Positions 9,152 to 17,715 are shown, counted from the stretch's first letter. The stretch is 64,000 nucleotides of DNA from Halobacteriovorax marinus SJ (GCF_000210915.2 NC_016620.1:1240001-1304000); one strand, 5' to 3'. The notes: generated by a model not told the origin, from the sequence alone. Numbers and translations: made by a program.

Positions 9152-9458
9152 TAATCACCTTATCGACACAATTATGGAAAATATTTAGCTTTTCACTCGG
9201 ATTTGAATTCATTCTAATGGTTGGAGAGAATTTTTCTTAATAGAATCCCTTTTCTTAGCAATAGAAATTTATTTTTTTATAAAATCTATTTTAAAAACAG
9301 TAGCTTGGATGAGTAGGGGATTTCTTGATAAGTTGAGGGATTTTGCACAATATCCGTGTCTTTTAGTTGGCACTTGGGCAATAAACGCAGTAATTCTCTC
9401 AAAATTAAACTAGTGTTAGAATAGAGGAAGATTTTAATACGAAAATATTGGGAGTGAT
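9152..9458. other. Intergenic region with divergent promoters, no gene seen
   Basis: 307 bp between divergently transcribed genes. It is AT-rich, with a T-rich tract near 9270-9290. A TAGAAT (9417-9422) could be a -10 box for the rightward gene. No credible short ORF with a ribosome site and no clear RNA structure was seen. Confidence 0.5.
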
Positions 9459-9797
9459 ATGAAGAAGTTAATCAGCCTACTACTAATTGGAATGAGCTTT
9501 AATACGATGGCCTCTGATCAGGAGATGAATTTAGAAGTCACTATTGCAGGTGGACAGCTTTCAATGATTGAAACTTATGAGGGGGAACCTGTGAGTAGAA
9601 GAAGAAGATTAGTTGTGACTCACTCGTGTAATGGTAATAAGAGTGAAATCTATAATGATAATCATTGCGACTTTACTAATTTTAAAGTGAGAGATGATGG
9701 ACTTTCATTCACTGCTGTTTTTTACAATCCTGATACTGGAGAGTGCTCTGGACCAAAGTCGAAAGACTTCAATTTAAAAATCACAAAATGTAATTAA
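9459..9797 (+). CDS. Small secreted protein of unknown function
   Basis: 112 residues. I do not recognise a family. The N-terminus MKKLISLLLIGMSFNTMAS is a clear signal peptide with likely cleavage after MAS, so the product is periplasmic or secreted, about 93 residues when mature. Four Cys remain in the mature part (SCN, HCD, ECS, KCN) and could form two disulphides. The remainder is polar with alternating beta-like segments. GGGAG lies just upstream of the ATG. Single gene ended by its own strong terminator, which also faces htpG. Confidence 0.75.
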   Translation: MKKLISLLLIGMSFNTMASDQEMNLEVTIAGGQLSMIETYEGEPVSRRRRLVVTHSCNGNKSEIYNDNHCDFTNFKVRDDGLSFTAVFYNPDTGECSGPKSKDFNLKITKCN

Positions 9798-9800
9798 TAG

Positions 9801-9830
9801 AAAGGCCCTCAATTGAGGGCCTTTCTTTTT
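9801..9830. terminator. Bidirectional terminator between 9459 gene and htpG
   Basis: A perfect 24-nt palindrome AAAGGCCCTCAA/TTGAGGGCCTTT (9801-9824), followed by CTTTTTT on the plus strand. Confidence 0.9.
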
Positions 9831-9837
9831 TAACTTT

Positions 9838-11775
9838 TTAAAGCGCGAGAGTCGTTAACTCTTGCATGAGGTCTTGAGTTCTTGCAATGAAGAGCTCTTT
9901 CTCATCGGCCTTTAATCCCTCACTAGAGATTAATGCTAGGTCTTCAACATGGTGACAGATTTTTTCAACAAGTGCTTCATTTCCACCTTTTTCATGAATT
10001 TTAAGTGCATTCTGAATAAGTGGGCTAGAAGGGTTGATAACTAATGTCTTCTTTGTTGGAAACATTGTATTTTGCTGACCCATACTTTGAGCCATTTTTG
10101 CGAATCTCTTCATCTGCTCATCTACTTTAAAGTAAGCAGGTGTTGTGGAGCCTGTAATTTTTGAAATCTCTACATCGTTTCCGTCTAGAGAGTTTTCTTC
10201 TCCCTCTTTTTTAGGAGCAAGAATATTGCTGAAGAGGTCTTTTATTTTCATATCTTCTTCAGTTGTATTTTCACTTTCAAGGAGATTTCCAATTTCTGAA
10301 TCAACAGATACAAATTGAAGAGTCTCCTCTCCAATTTTCTTTGTCTCTGTGTGCTGGAAGAAGTGTGGATCAATATGGTCATCACATTCAATCGCAAGTA
10401 AACCTTCCGCTAGTAATTGATTCTTTAGAGCTGCATCTGATTTCTCTTTTTCAAAGTAGAGAACCTTTCCTTTCATTTTTTCTTTATACTTCTCAGGAGT
10501 AGCTTCTAGGTACTCGCCAAGAGTTAAATACTTCCCATTTGAGGCCTTATAAACAACTCTCTCTCTCATAAGCTCATCAAATTTAGGATCACTTACACAA
10601 CCGTACTTAATGAAGAGGTGAATATCTTCCCAAATTGTTTCAAATTTCTCTCTATCTTTCTTAAAGAGAACTTTTAAAGCTTCAGCAACTTTCTTAACTA
10701 CATAGTTAGAAATTTTCTGAACATTTGGATCTCCTTGTAGTGAAGATCTTGAAACGTTAAGTGGGATATCCACAGAGTCAATACTTCCCTTAAGTAGTGA
10801 TAAGAAATCAGGAATAACATTCTTAACATTGTCAGAGACAAAGACTTGCTTACAGTAGAGTCTGATATTGTGCTCATTCTGAGGCTTCATTGGATTAAAC
10901 TTAGGGAAGAAGAGTACACCCTCAAGAGTGAATGGGTGATCTACTTTTAAGTGAATCCAAAATAGTGGATCTCCATCCATTGGAAATTGCTTTCTATAGA
11001 ATTCTTTATAGTCTTCGTCTTTAAGCTCTTTTGGATCTCTCTTCCAAATAGGACGAGTTTCATTGATGATTGTTGGAGTCACAGCAACTGCTGGAGCTTC
11101 TTCGTCTACTGTACCATCTTCTTTGAGTGGTTTCTGTGGTGGCTTCATCTCATCGAGAACACCAATTTCATATGGCATATAATCACAGTGGTTTCTAAGT
11201 GTTTCAGATAGCTTCCACTCATTTAAAAACTCTGCACTCTCTTCATTAATGTGAAGATAGATTGTAGTACCAATTGTCTCTTTCGTTGAGTCTGTAAAAG
11301 TATACTCAGTGTCACCTTCACAGATCCACTTTGTTGCTTTAGCGCCTTCGTTCATAGAGAGAGATTCAATCTCAACTTTATCGGCAACCATGAATGCCGA
11401 GTAAAACCCGAGTCCAAACTTACCAATAATATCTTGTCCGTCCTCGGCACCTTCGTCTTTTAATTTCTTAACAAATTCCTCTGCACCAGAGAAGGCCAGT
11501 TGAGCAATATACTTTTCAATATCTGCTTCACTCATACCAAGTCCATTATCAGAAATAGTGATAAGCTTGTTGTCTTTGTTTACACTTATATTGATACTTC
11601 CCTGTGGAATCTCAACATTGAGGTTTCTAGAAAGAGTGTGTCTCTTAGTTATGGCGTCAGTTGCGTTGGCCACAAGTTCACGAATAAAGATATCGTGCTC
11701 AGAGTATAACCACTTCTTAATGATAGGGAAGATGTCGGATGTGTTAACGGAGATATTTCCTTTTCTCTCAGTCAT
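9838..11775 (-). CDS. htpG: Chaperone HtpG (bacterial Hsp90)
   Basis: 645 residues, slightly longer than the ~624 of E. coli HtpG. An ATP-driven cytoplasmic chaperone. The N-terminal GHKL ATPase has the expected motifs: RELVANATDAI (the Mg-binding Asn region), SDNGLGM and GKFGLGFYSAFMVADKV. The middle and C-terminal dimerisation domains are full length (VSRSSLQGD is clear). A short Pro/Glu-rich insert (near residues 208-230, KPPQKPLKEDGTVDEEAP) explains part of the additional length. A sigma32-like promoter lies about 50 bp upstream, fitting heat-shock control. Transcribed alone. Confidence 0.97.
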   Translation of the reverse strand: MTERKGNISVNTSDIFPIIKKWLYSEHDIFIRELVANATDAITKRHTLSRNLNVEIPQGSINISVNKDNKLITISDNGLGMSEADIEKYIAQLAFSGAEEFVKKLKDEGAEDGQDIIGKFGLGFYSAFMVADKVEIESLSMNEGAKATKWICEGDTEYTFTDSTKETIGTTIYLHINEESAEFLNEWKLSETLRNHCDYMPYEIGVLDEMKPPQKPLKEDGTVDEEAPAVAVTPTIINETRPIWKRDPKELKDEDYKEFYRKQFPMDGDPLFWIHLKVDHPFTLEGVLFFPKFNPMKPQNEHNIRLYCKQVFVSDNVKNVIPDFLSLLKGSIDSVDIPLNVSRSSLQGDPNVQKISNYVVKKVAEALKVLFKKDREKFETIWEDIHLFIKYGCVSDPKFDELMRERVVYKASNGKYLTLGEYLEATPEKYKEKMKGKVLYFEKEKSDAALKNQLLAEGLLAIECDDHIDPHFFQHTETKKIGEETLQFVSVDSEIGNLLESENTTEEDMKIKDLFSNILAPKKEGEENSLDGNDVEISKITGSTTPAYFKVDEQMKRFAKMAQSMGQQNTMFPTKKTLVINPSSPLIQNALKIHEKGGNEALVEKICHHVEDLALISSEGLKADEKELFIARTQDLMQELTTLAL

Positions 11776-11824
11776 GTCTGCTCCTTAGTATGAGTTCATA
11801 TATTATATAAATAATTACCCCTTA

Positions 11825-11853
11825 AATATGGTTGTAAATTCTCCAGCGTCAAG
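11825..11853 (-). promoter_or_regulatory. Sigma32-like heat-shock promoter of htpG
   Basis: On the minus strand CTTGACG (11853-11847), 14 bp, then ACCATATT (11832-11825), close to the sigma32 consensus CTTGAAA-N11-15-CCCCATNT and correctly placed before htpG. No CIRCE element was seen. Confidence 0.5.
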
Positions 11854-11955
11854 GGCACTTTCTTTACAAAGGTGTACTTTTTGAGCGATATATAGGGAGC
11901 TTTCAAATTACTTTTAATTTATATGTATAACTTATTGAAATAATATGGTTTTTCT

Positions 11956-12498
11956 ATGACAGCAGATATTGAAAATGATGTATTAAATATTGCGCAAGAT
12001 GTAATTGTCCTTACGACAGGAGGCACAATTGAAAAGTCTTATGATGAGTACGATGGATCTTTAGAGAATAAAGACAGCATCATAAAACATATTATTTTAC
12101 AGAAGTTGAGGATGCCTTATACGAAGCTTCATGTGCATTCGATTCTCGCTAAAGACTCTCTGAATATGACGGACTACGATAGGGCACTTGTGGCAAAGTC
12201 TCTCAAGGTTCAATTGGAGAAGGGATGGCCCATCATTGTTTTACACGGAACAGATACTATGGCCAAAACTGCTGAGTATTGTTTTGAAGAGTTAAAAAAT
12301 ATCACGAGTCCAATTGTTTTTACAGGAGCTATGAAGCCTATGGGCTTTGATGATAGCGACGCCAGACAAAATGTAACTGAAGCTCTATTGGCCTCAAAGT
12401 TACTTAAGCCTGGAGTATATATTTCTTTTCACAATAGAGTTTTCTCTGTACCTGGAGTTCGAAAGAATAGGGATAAGAAAACTTTTGAGGCCTTTTAA
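11956..12498 (+). CDS. Single-domain asparaginase-like protein
   Basis: 180 residues, matching only the N-terminal domain of L-asparaginases (full enzymes are ~330). Seen: TTGGTIEK with the first catalytic Thr, HGTDTMAK with the second Thr-Asp pair, and TGAMKPMGFDDSDARQN with the conserved Lys. These are the active-site motifs of asparagine deamidation, but the C-terminal domain that completes the subunit interface is absent. No signal peptide, so cytoplasmic. One-domain versions occur as stand-alone genes, so this is probably not a truncation; the frame is clean and overlaps the next start (TAATG). Activity is uncertain. Confidence 0.8.
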   Translation: MTADIENDVLNIAQDVIVLTTGGTIEKSYDEYDGSLENKDSIIKHIILQKLRMPYTKLHVHSILAKDSLNMTDYDRALVAKSLKVQLEKGWPIIVLHGTDTMAKTAEYCFEELKNITSPIVFTGAMKPMGFDDSDARQNVTEALLASKLLKPGVYISFHNRVFSVPGVRKNRDKKTFEAF

Positions 12499-13118
12499 TG
12501 CTGGCTCAAGTTCTAAAGAGTTCACGAAGCGATTATTTAAAAAAGTGTAGAGAGCATCTCTCTCTTCTTATAGGCCTTCTCTTTTTTTCAATCTTAATAG
12601 ATTTGTGTAGAGACCTTTTTAATACAAGTGACATGGAGAAATTTCTCTTTGGCCTCTTTGAGGTTATTGGAAGCTGTGTATTCTATGCGCTTATTTTAGG
12701 AAGACTCTTGGGTTTGCAGAAATTTAATTTCTTAAACTTCTTTGTCTATCTTCGCGTAAATATTCTTTACTCACTCTTTTACTTATTGGGTGCCTTGGTG
12801 CTCATCATTCCCGGACTCTATATTTTAACTTTCTTTTACTTTGCGCCAATCTTAGCGCTCGAGGGAGTGGAGTGCGAGTCCTACTTTTCTAAGAGTAGGG
12901 AAATGACTAAGAAGTCTCCTTGGTCGGTCTTGGCCGTTTCTCTGAGCCTCGTTTTTCTCATGATCCTAGATCTCTTACTTCTTGGTTACGTAAAAGAAGC
13001 TGCTCTATCAGGTGAACTTGAACTCATAGTGCTGGTGGGCTTCAATGCCCTTATCGTCGCATTTGATCTCTTCTTTTTCCTAGTATCCATTGAGCTTTAT
13101 AAGAAATTGCGGGCCTAA
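12498..13118 (+). CDS. Multi-pass membrane protein of unknown function
   Basis: 206 residues with about five hydrophobic segments (including LLIGLLFFSILIDL, FYALILGRLLGL, FYLLGALVLIIPGLYIL and VLAVSLSLVFLMILDLLLLG). The stretch LVLIIPGLYILTFFYFAPILALEG followed by S(R)EMTK resembles a pattern common in YciC/UPF0259-like membrane proteins, but I would not name it on that alone. Its ATG overlaps the asparaginase-like stop by one base, so the two are translationally coupled. Gene-free 220 bp follow. Confidence 0.75.
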   Translation: MLAQVLKSSRSDYLKKCREHLSLLIGLLFFSILIDLCRDLFNTSDMEKFLFGLFEVIGSCVFYALILGRLLGLQKFNFLNFFVYLRVNILYSLFYLLGALVLIIPGLYILTFFYFAPILALEGVECESYFSKSREMTKKSPWSVLAVSLSLVFLMILDLLLLGYVKEAALSGELELIVLVGFNALIVAFDLFFFLVSIELYKKLRA

Positions 13119-13338
13119 CTGCTCTTTTGCCCACTAAAAAAGTCAATTAATCACGTACTTCTAAATATTCTTTTCTGAATATAAAATCTTCAACTACCCG
13201 AAAGTAGTAGCGTGTTGAAATTAAGGGTAAAACTTTGCCTCTCAAGCTCCATAACAGCTTAAAATAAGAGAAAGATTTAAGTGTTAAATACTTACAGTCG
13301 ATAAGTCAGTGAGAACTCAAGATTAGAGGACAAGTTTC

Positions 13339-15246
13339 ATGGCAGAGACAAAGAGAACGTTAACATTAATCATCCTAAGTGTATTCCTATTCACTTCATG
13401 TGTAGGAGAGGGTGGCTCGTCTAGAAAGTCTCGTTTTGCCAATAATAGTACGACAGATATAACAGGTGGAAGCGGTGGAGACACTGGTGGAAACTCTGGT
13501 TCAGCACCAGGTAGTGGTGATACTGTTGGAAATGACTCTGGAGTCTCTATTGGATCACAGGTCGAACTCATGCATCTTGTTGATCCCTTCGATGGAACAT
13601 ATAAGAAAAAGTTAACACTTCCAAAGAACTTCACGGGATTACTCTATCTCTCAGGTTTAAATATTTCATCACTTTCAGACCGCTTAGTTTACGCGCGTTT
13701 TGTTTTTGGAAAAGAGTATGAGCCTATAACTGTTCCAGCAACAATTGGTAGAGCTCCTGGGATCACGCCACAAACTGATGTGGAAGTTGTGATCTTAGAT
13801 ATGAATAACCATCCATTTGAAGATATTAGACTCTCGTACAATCTCTTTGATTATAATGAGTATGCAGATGAGGGACGTGTAGGTGGACTTACTGATATTG
13901 TAAGTGACCCTAGAGATCCAGGTCTTTATTGTCGTGGTCTAAATGCTAAAGATGATAAAACTTTTGAAAGTGGAGTTGGAAATAGTGCGTGTGATACTGC
14001 TGGCGAAGTTTGTAAGTATACATACGCAAGAATTGAAGACATCGGTCTCTACTACGATACTGATACAGCGTCTCTTCCTTTCTCTCCAACAGAGCCACAC
14101 GTAGCACTTTCAAGTAATGACTATCAGTCTGAACCTTTTTCAAATTCAATCAAGAGATGTCTACCAGATACTGTTAATCAAACGATTAATGAGAATGTAC
14201 TTGGTGTGACTTTTCCAGGTGGTTTTGGCTATGGAGTAAAGGTTGATGTTAACGGCGGTGTTTGTGGTGATGTCGCTGGAGAAGAATGTTACACATACTA
14301 TGGTCCTTATAGAGATATTGATAGGGCCAGTTGGCAAATCTCTGGAGCGGCGATCTATTCTGATACGGATGCCTCTACAGCACCAACGGGAATTTATAAG
14401 AAGTCATTTGGCGTAAATGGATACGAGTCTTTTCTCTTTCCTAGGGCCGGTAAGATGGATCTACAGTCAGGTGTAGAGTACATCGGATCAGAGACTCCAT
14501 TTGTAGGAACATCATTTGATACTTCTGTTCTCACTGCAAGTGGTGAGTCCGATTACTTATTTGGTTGTAGTATTAGGGCCACAAATTACGATTCCACAAC
14601 ACAAGAGGGGATCAGTTCATGTAATGTCACAGCGAGAGTTGAGCTCTTTAGTAGAGATGTGAATGGACAAGAAGTTATTATTACTCAATCTAATAATATT
14701 GTTCTTCAACTTATCAGACCTAGTCTTACAGACTACCGTGGTCAAGAAGTTCTCTACACTTCAATGAAGACTTGTTCTTCAAGTCAAACTTGTGGTGGAA
14801 GTGAATGTTGTTTTAATAATAGATGTTGGTCTAAAGAATTAGTGAGCCAGTGTTTGGAAGATGTACCTGTTGTAGGTAATAAGGGCGTTGGTGAGAGTTG
14901 TCAGTCTGATTATGAATGTTCAAGTATTTGTTGTAATCAAACAACAGGTAGCTGTGCTGTTCATTTAAATACTGATGATCAACAAGTATTTTGCTCTAAG
15001 TCTCCTGGACAGAGTTGTGTCGCTAAGGAGTGGTGTAGACAAGAGAATGTACCTAATTGCTTTATTGTTAAGACAGGTGCAGACAATACTGGTCAACCTA
15101 CATGTGCACTTAGATGTTATAATGTTCCAACTTTTGGAGACTGTACAAATGGTTTATGTACACCTCCAGAGATTCCACCTGTGCCAGTTTTTGATCCTGA
15201 AAACCCGGATTGCTCTGACGCAATAGATCCTCCAACATTCAATTAG
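13339..15246 (+). CDS. Large Cys-rich lipoprotein with Gly/Ser linker
   Basis: 635 residues, no family recognised. The signal ends in the lipobox FTSC (Cys 21). A low-complexity Gly/Ser/Asp/Thr linker (about residues 35-75) then probably holds the rest away from the membrane. The middle is beta-rich with conserved-looking CG/GxExCYTYYGPY patches. The C-terminal ~160 residues contain more than 20 Cys (CSSSQTCGGSECC, CSSICCNQTTGSC), like small disulphide-knotted modules of surface or extracellular proteins. AGAGGA lies 8 bp before the ATG. Surface exposure is inferred. Confidence 0.8.
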   Translation: MAETKRTLTLIILSVFLFTSCVGEGGSSRKSRFANNSTTDITGGSGGDTGGNSGSAPGSGDTVGNDSGVSIGSQVELMHLVDPFDGTYKKKLTLPKNFTGLLYLSGLNISSLSDRLVYARFVFGKEYEPITVPATIGRAPGITPQTDVEVVILDMNNHPFEDIRLSYNLFDYNEYADEGRVGGLTDIVSDPRDPGLYCRGLNAKDDKTFESGVGNSACDTAGEVCKYTYARIEDIGLYYDTDTASLPFSPTEPHVALSSNDYQSEPFSNSIKRCLPDTVNQTINENVLGVTFPGGFGYGVKVDVNGGVCGDVAGEECYTYYGPYRDIDRASWQISGAAIYSDTDASTAPTGIYKKSFGVNGYESFLFPRAGKMDLQSGVEYIGSETPFVGTSFDTSVLTASGESDYLFGCSIRATNYDSTTQEGISSCNVTARVELFSRDVNGQEVIITQSNNIVLQLIRPSLTDYRGQEVLYTSMKTCSSSQTCGGSECCFNNRCWSKELVSQCLEDVPVVGNKGVGESCQSDYECSSICCNQTTGSCAVHLNTDDQQVFCSKSPGQSCVAKEWCRQENVPNCFIVKTGADNTGQPTCALRCYNVPTFGDCTNGLCTPPEIPPVPVFDPENPDCSDAIDPPTFN

Positions 15247-15270
15247 AAAATCTGTGGATTATCTTATAGA

Positions 15271-15300
15271 ATGTCACAATGATGAATTTTATTGTGACAT
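15271..15300. repeat. Perfect 10-bp inverted repeat spanning a start codon
   Basis: ATGTCACAAT (15271-15280) and ATTGTGACAT (15291-15300) are exact reverse complements around a 10-nt loop. The ATG at 15279-15281 ends the left arm. It could be an operator, an RNA hairpin hiding the start, or the terminator of the upstream lipoprotein, although the downstream run is not T-rich. Confidence 0.6.
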
Positions 15301-15599
15301 TTGTGATGCTAGCGCATGCTCAAACTCCATTATTTAATAATGCTGAACTGAAGGAGCTTGAGTATTTAAAGTCATCTGAATTTCTCATGAAACAACGAAA
15401 GAAAGATTTACAAGAATATTCACATACGCAAATTCGATCTATTTTGAAGTTAATAGGTGCGAGAGAGCAAAAGATTTTAGATCAGAAAATTAATGCAGAA
15501 TTTTGGGAGTCATTTGATCAAGTTACAGATGATCAGATAAGAGTCAAAATAATGCTAGATTTAATTTTAAAAGATCTCTACGAAAAAGAGGGAGAGTAG
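15279..15599 (+). CDS. Small secreted helical protein of unknown function
   Basis: 106 residues. The first ~15 residues (MMNFIVTFVMLAHAQ) resemble a short signal peptide, though it lacks positive charges. The remainder is charged and helical (KSSEFLMKQRKKDLQEYS), without Cys. Two adjacent ATGs (15279, 15282) are possible starts; both fall in or beside the inverted repeat and neither has a strong ribosome site. It ends 1 bp before the epimerase gene, so it probably leads that operon. No family recognised. Confidence 0.6.
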   Translation: MMNFIVTFVMLAHAQTPLFNNAELKELEYLKSSEFLMKQRKKDLQEYSHTQIRSILKLIGAREQKILDQKINAEFWESFDQVTDDQIRVKIMLDLILKDLYEKEGE

Positions 15600-15600
15600 A

Positions 15601-16017
15601 ATGATAGGGAAAGATTGTGTTTTAGACCACGTAGCTATTGCAGTAAAAGACTTAGATAAGTCTCAGAGGATCTGGGAAGATATGGGATTAAGCTTCTCGA
15701 CTAAAAGAGAGGTAGTTGAGTCTCAAGGTGTGACAACGGCCTTTGCCCAAATGGATGAAAATGCTCACCTTGAATTACTATGCCCTTACGGCGAAAATGG
15801 ACCTATCCATAAATTTTTAGAGAAAAAGGGTGAGGGAATCCATCACTTATGTTTCAAAGTAAAAGATGTGGTCGCAAAGTGTGATGAGCTAAGAGAAAAG
15901 GGATACACACTTTTAAATGAACAACCGATCAATGGTGCAAATAACTGTCTCGTAAATTTCATTCACCCAAAATCAACGGGTGGTGTATTAGTTGAGGTCT
16001 CTCAGAAAAAGGCATAA
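15601..16017 (+). CDS. mce: Methylmalonyl-CoA epimerase
   Basis: 138 residues, typical length. It interconverts (R)- and (S)-methylmalonyl-CoA in propionate and branched-chain catabolism. Glyoxalase/VOC fold with the family pattern LDHVAIAVKDLDKS at the N-terminus, HLELLCP in the middle, GEGIHHLCFKV, and a closing GVLVEVSQ. The metal ligands (His in DHVAIAV, His in IHHLCF, Glu in LVEV) are present. A strong GGAGAG site precedes the ATG, which follows the upstream stop by 1 bp. Two bp later the rhomboid-like gene begins. Methylmalonyl-CoA mutase is not in this window. Confidence 0.9.
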   Translation: MIGKDCVLDHVAIAVKDLDKSQRIWEDMGLSFSTKREVVESQGVTTAFAQMDENAHLELLCPYGENGPIHKFLEKKGEGIHHLCFKVKDVVAKCDELREKGYTLLNEQPINGANNCLVNFIHPKSTGGVLVEVSQKKA

Positions 16018-16019
16018 CA

Positions 16020-16751
16020 ATGAATCAAACACAGATCCAAATTCCGACACTCACAAAAGTAAATAAGATTATTCTCATTGTTATGGGAGTGCTCTTTCTT
16101 TTATCGAGTATCTTAAAGGCAACATCGGGTGCTGGGCTTGTGGCCTATCTCGGACTCTCTCCGGCCATGTTCTTCTCTGGTCATATTTATGAGATCGTAA
16201 CTTATCCGTTTATAGCGAGTGGAATTTTTGATGTTCTCTTCAATGGTCTTCTACTTTGGTTTATCGGAAGCGAGTTGGAGTCCCAATGGGGAGTAAAGAG
16301 GTATATTGCATTTCTAGTGACCTCTACAATTGGAGCAGGCTTAGTTTACTTACTGGTTGCGACAGTATTTCTATCTGATACAGGTTTATTTGGGTATCCG
16401 CTCTATGGGATGCACGGAGCTGGCTCTGCACTTTGTTTGGCCTATGCTGTTCTCTATCCAGATAGAATCTTTACCTTTATGCTTATCTTTCCAATGAGGG
16501 CCAAGTACTTTTGTATGATCTTAGTGGGAATGCTTCTCTTTAATGGTTTCTTCACTCCTGGAAAAGTTCTAGCTTGGGGACACCTCGGGGCCATGGCCTT
16601 TGGATATGGCTGGATGCACTTGATTTCCTCGCCTAAGTGGAAGGGAATTATGCAAAGGGCCGAAAAACAGCGTACAGCGAGACCAAAAAGCAAGGCCAAG
16701 CTGAGAATTGTAAAAGATGAGGATGAAAAGCCACCAAAATACTGGCAATAA
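16020..16751 (+). CDS. Rhomboid-family membrane protein lacking the catalytic serine
   Basis: 243 residues, six or so TM segments. The rhomboid layout is visible: IYEIVTYPFI, then DVLFNGLLLWFIGSELESQWG (matching the HxxxN / lE..wG region), then YGMHGAGSALCLAY where active rhomboids have GxSG, and finally GHLGAMAFGYGW with the TM6 His. In the GxSG motif the catalytic Ser is replaced by His, while the partner His remains. The product is therefore probably an inactive rhomboid (pseudoprotease). The C-terminal tail is Lys/Arg-rich and cytoplasmic. Starts 2 bp after the epimerase gene. Confidence 0.72.
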   Translation: MNQTQIQIPTLTKVNKIILIVMGVLFLLSSILKATSGAGLVAYLGLSPAMFFSGHIYEIVTYPFIASGIFDVLFNGLLLWFIGSELESQWGVKRYIAFLVTSTIGAGLVYLLVATVFLSDTGLFGYPLYGMHGAGSALCLAYAVLYPDRIFTFMLIFPMRAKYFCMILVGMLLFNGFFTPGKVLAWGHLGAMAFGYGWMHLISSPKWKGIMQRAEKQRTARPKSKAKLRIVKDEDEKPPKYWQ

Positions 16752-16824
16752 TCTTTACGGATTGAGTTAAAAAGTGTTAGATTGCTCTTTAATTCGCATT
16801 CATTAACTAATTTTAGAGGTAAAT

Positions 16825-17016
16825 ATGAGACTAAGTAAGGCCTTAGAAGATAAAATGTTAGATAAGAGATTAAGAGACAAGCTTGTTGCTGAAGGGAAGC
16901 TTAGCGCTGCTGAAGTTGAGAAATTTCTTAATAGTTTACCAGATGATGGAGCAAATATGACGACAACTGAAGAGGTTGAAGGAAATAGCTCTTCTGAATC
17001 AGTTACAGTAGAATAA
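16825..17016 (+). CDS. Small acidic cytoplasmic protein of unknown function
   Basis: 63 residues, no family recognised. It begins with a charged helical segment (MRLSKALEDKMLDKRLRD) and ends in a Thr/Ser/Glu-rich tail. TTAGAGG lies 5 bp before the ATG, and the gene has its own terminator, supporting that it is real. No signal peptide, no TM, no Cys. Confidence 0.65.
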   Translation: MRLSKALEDKMLDKRLRDKLVAEGKLSAAEVEKFLNSLPDDGANMTTTEEVEGNSSSESVTVE

Positions 17017-17027
17017 ATCTCATTTAG

Positions 17028-17058
17028 GGCCTTCCATTCGACGAAGGCCTTTACTTTT
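17028..17058. terminator. Rho-independent terminator after 16825 gene
   Basis: GGCCTTC (17028-17034) pairs with GAAGGCC (17043-17049), then TTTACTTTTCTT. It faces the convergent FliL-like gene. Confidence 0.82.
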
Positions 17059-17059
17059 C

Positions 17060-17530
17060 TTATTGAATAACAAATTTAGTAAAGAGCACACCTTTTACAA
17101 ATTGTTTTCCCATTAATTTATTTACAGACTTCTTAATTCTCTCTTCCAGTAGAATTTTTCCAGATATGCTATTGAGCTCTTCTGCAGTCATTCTTCCAGC
17201 AATATCAATTATAGAGTCATTGATCATTGAGCGGTAACTCTCAAATTTGTCATCGCTATCGTGATTAAATGGGACGAGTTGTGTTTCGACGCTTAAGAAA
17301 CGAAGTCTCGTCTTGCGCGAATTTAGGTTAATTATCAGCGAGTCGAGCTTAAACGGGGCGGGAAAGGCCTTCTTCTTATTGTCGCTCATAAGTCTTTGCA
17401 ATTCGACTTGCTCACTTGGCAGTGGCTTTTGGTAAATCATCTCGGTAAATACAAAGACACCTACACAAACGGCAGTGGCCAAGAAAGAGAGTATGAGAAT
17501 GATATTGTCTGCGAGCTTATTTCCCGTCAT
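17060..17530 (-). CDS. FliL-family flagellar basal-body-associated protein
   Basis: 156 residues, the usual FliL length. One N-terminal transmembrane segment (about residues 9-30, ILILSFLATAVCVGVFVF). A periplasmic FliL domain follows with the family pattern FKLDSLIINL ... LRFLSVETQLV ... INDSIIDIAGRMTAEEL and a hydrophobic C-terminal KGVLFTKFVIQ. FliL supports the flagellar motor stator. It stands alone here, away from any other flagellar gene; some bacteria carry several fliL copies, so I leave the symbol blank. Confidence 0.82.
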   Translation of the reverse strand: MTGNKLADNIILILSFLATAVCVGVFVFTEMIYQKPLPSEQVELQRLMSDNKKKAFPAPFKLDSLIINLNSRKTRLRFLSVETQLVPFNHDSDDKFESYRSMINDSIIDIAGRMTAEELNSISGKILLEERIKKSVNKLMGKQFVKGVLFTKFVIQ

Positions 17531-17715
17531 GCTAAGGGCTCCTTATCACTCTTATTTTATCAGTTTACTTAAATTCGATAAAGCCTTGAAAACTCTTCCT
17601 CTTCATAGGGCTAATCTATTGAAAATATGAAATGTAAGATATTGCAAGAAATGACATTTTGAAACATTGCGTTTGGTGCGATACATAAGTTTTCCACTAA
17701 AACTCAAGCTTAGAG

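Noticed and set aside
11500-11788. Two plus-strand ORFs across the htpG start
   Set aside because: They are antisense to the strongly conserved N-terminal ATPase region of htpG.
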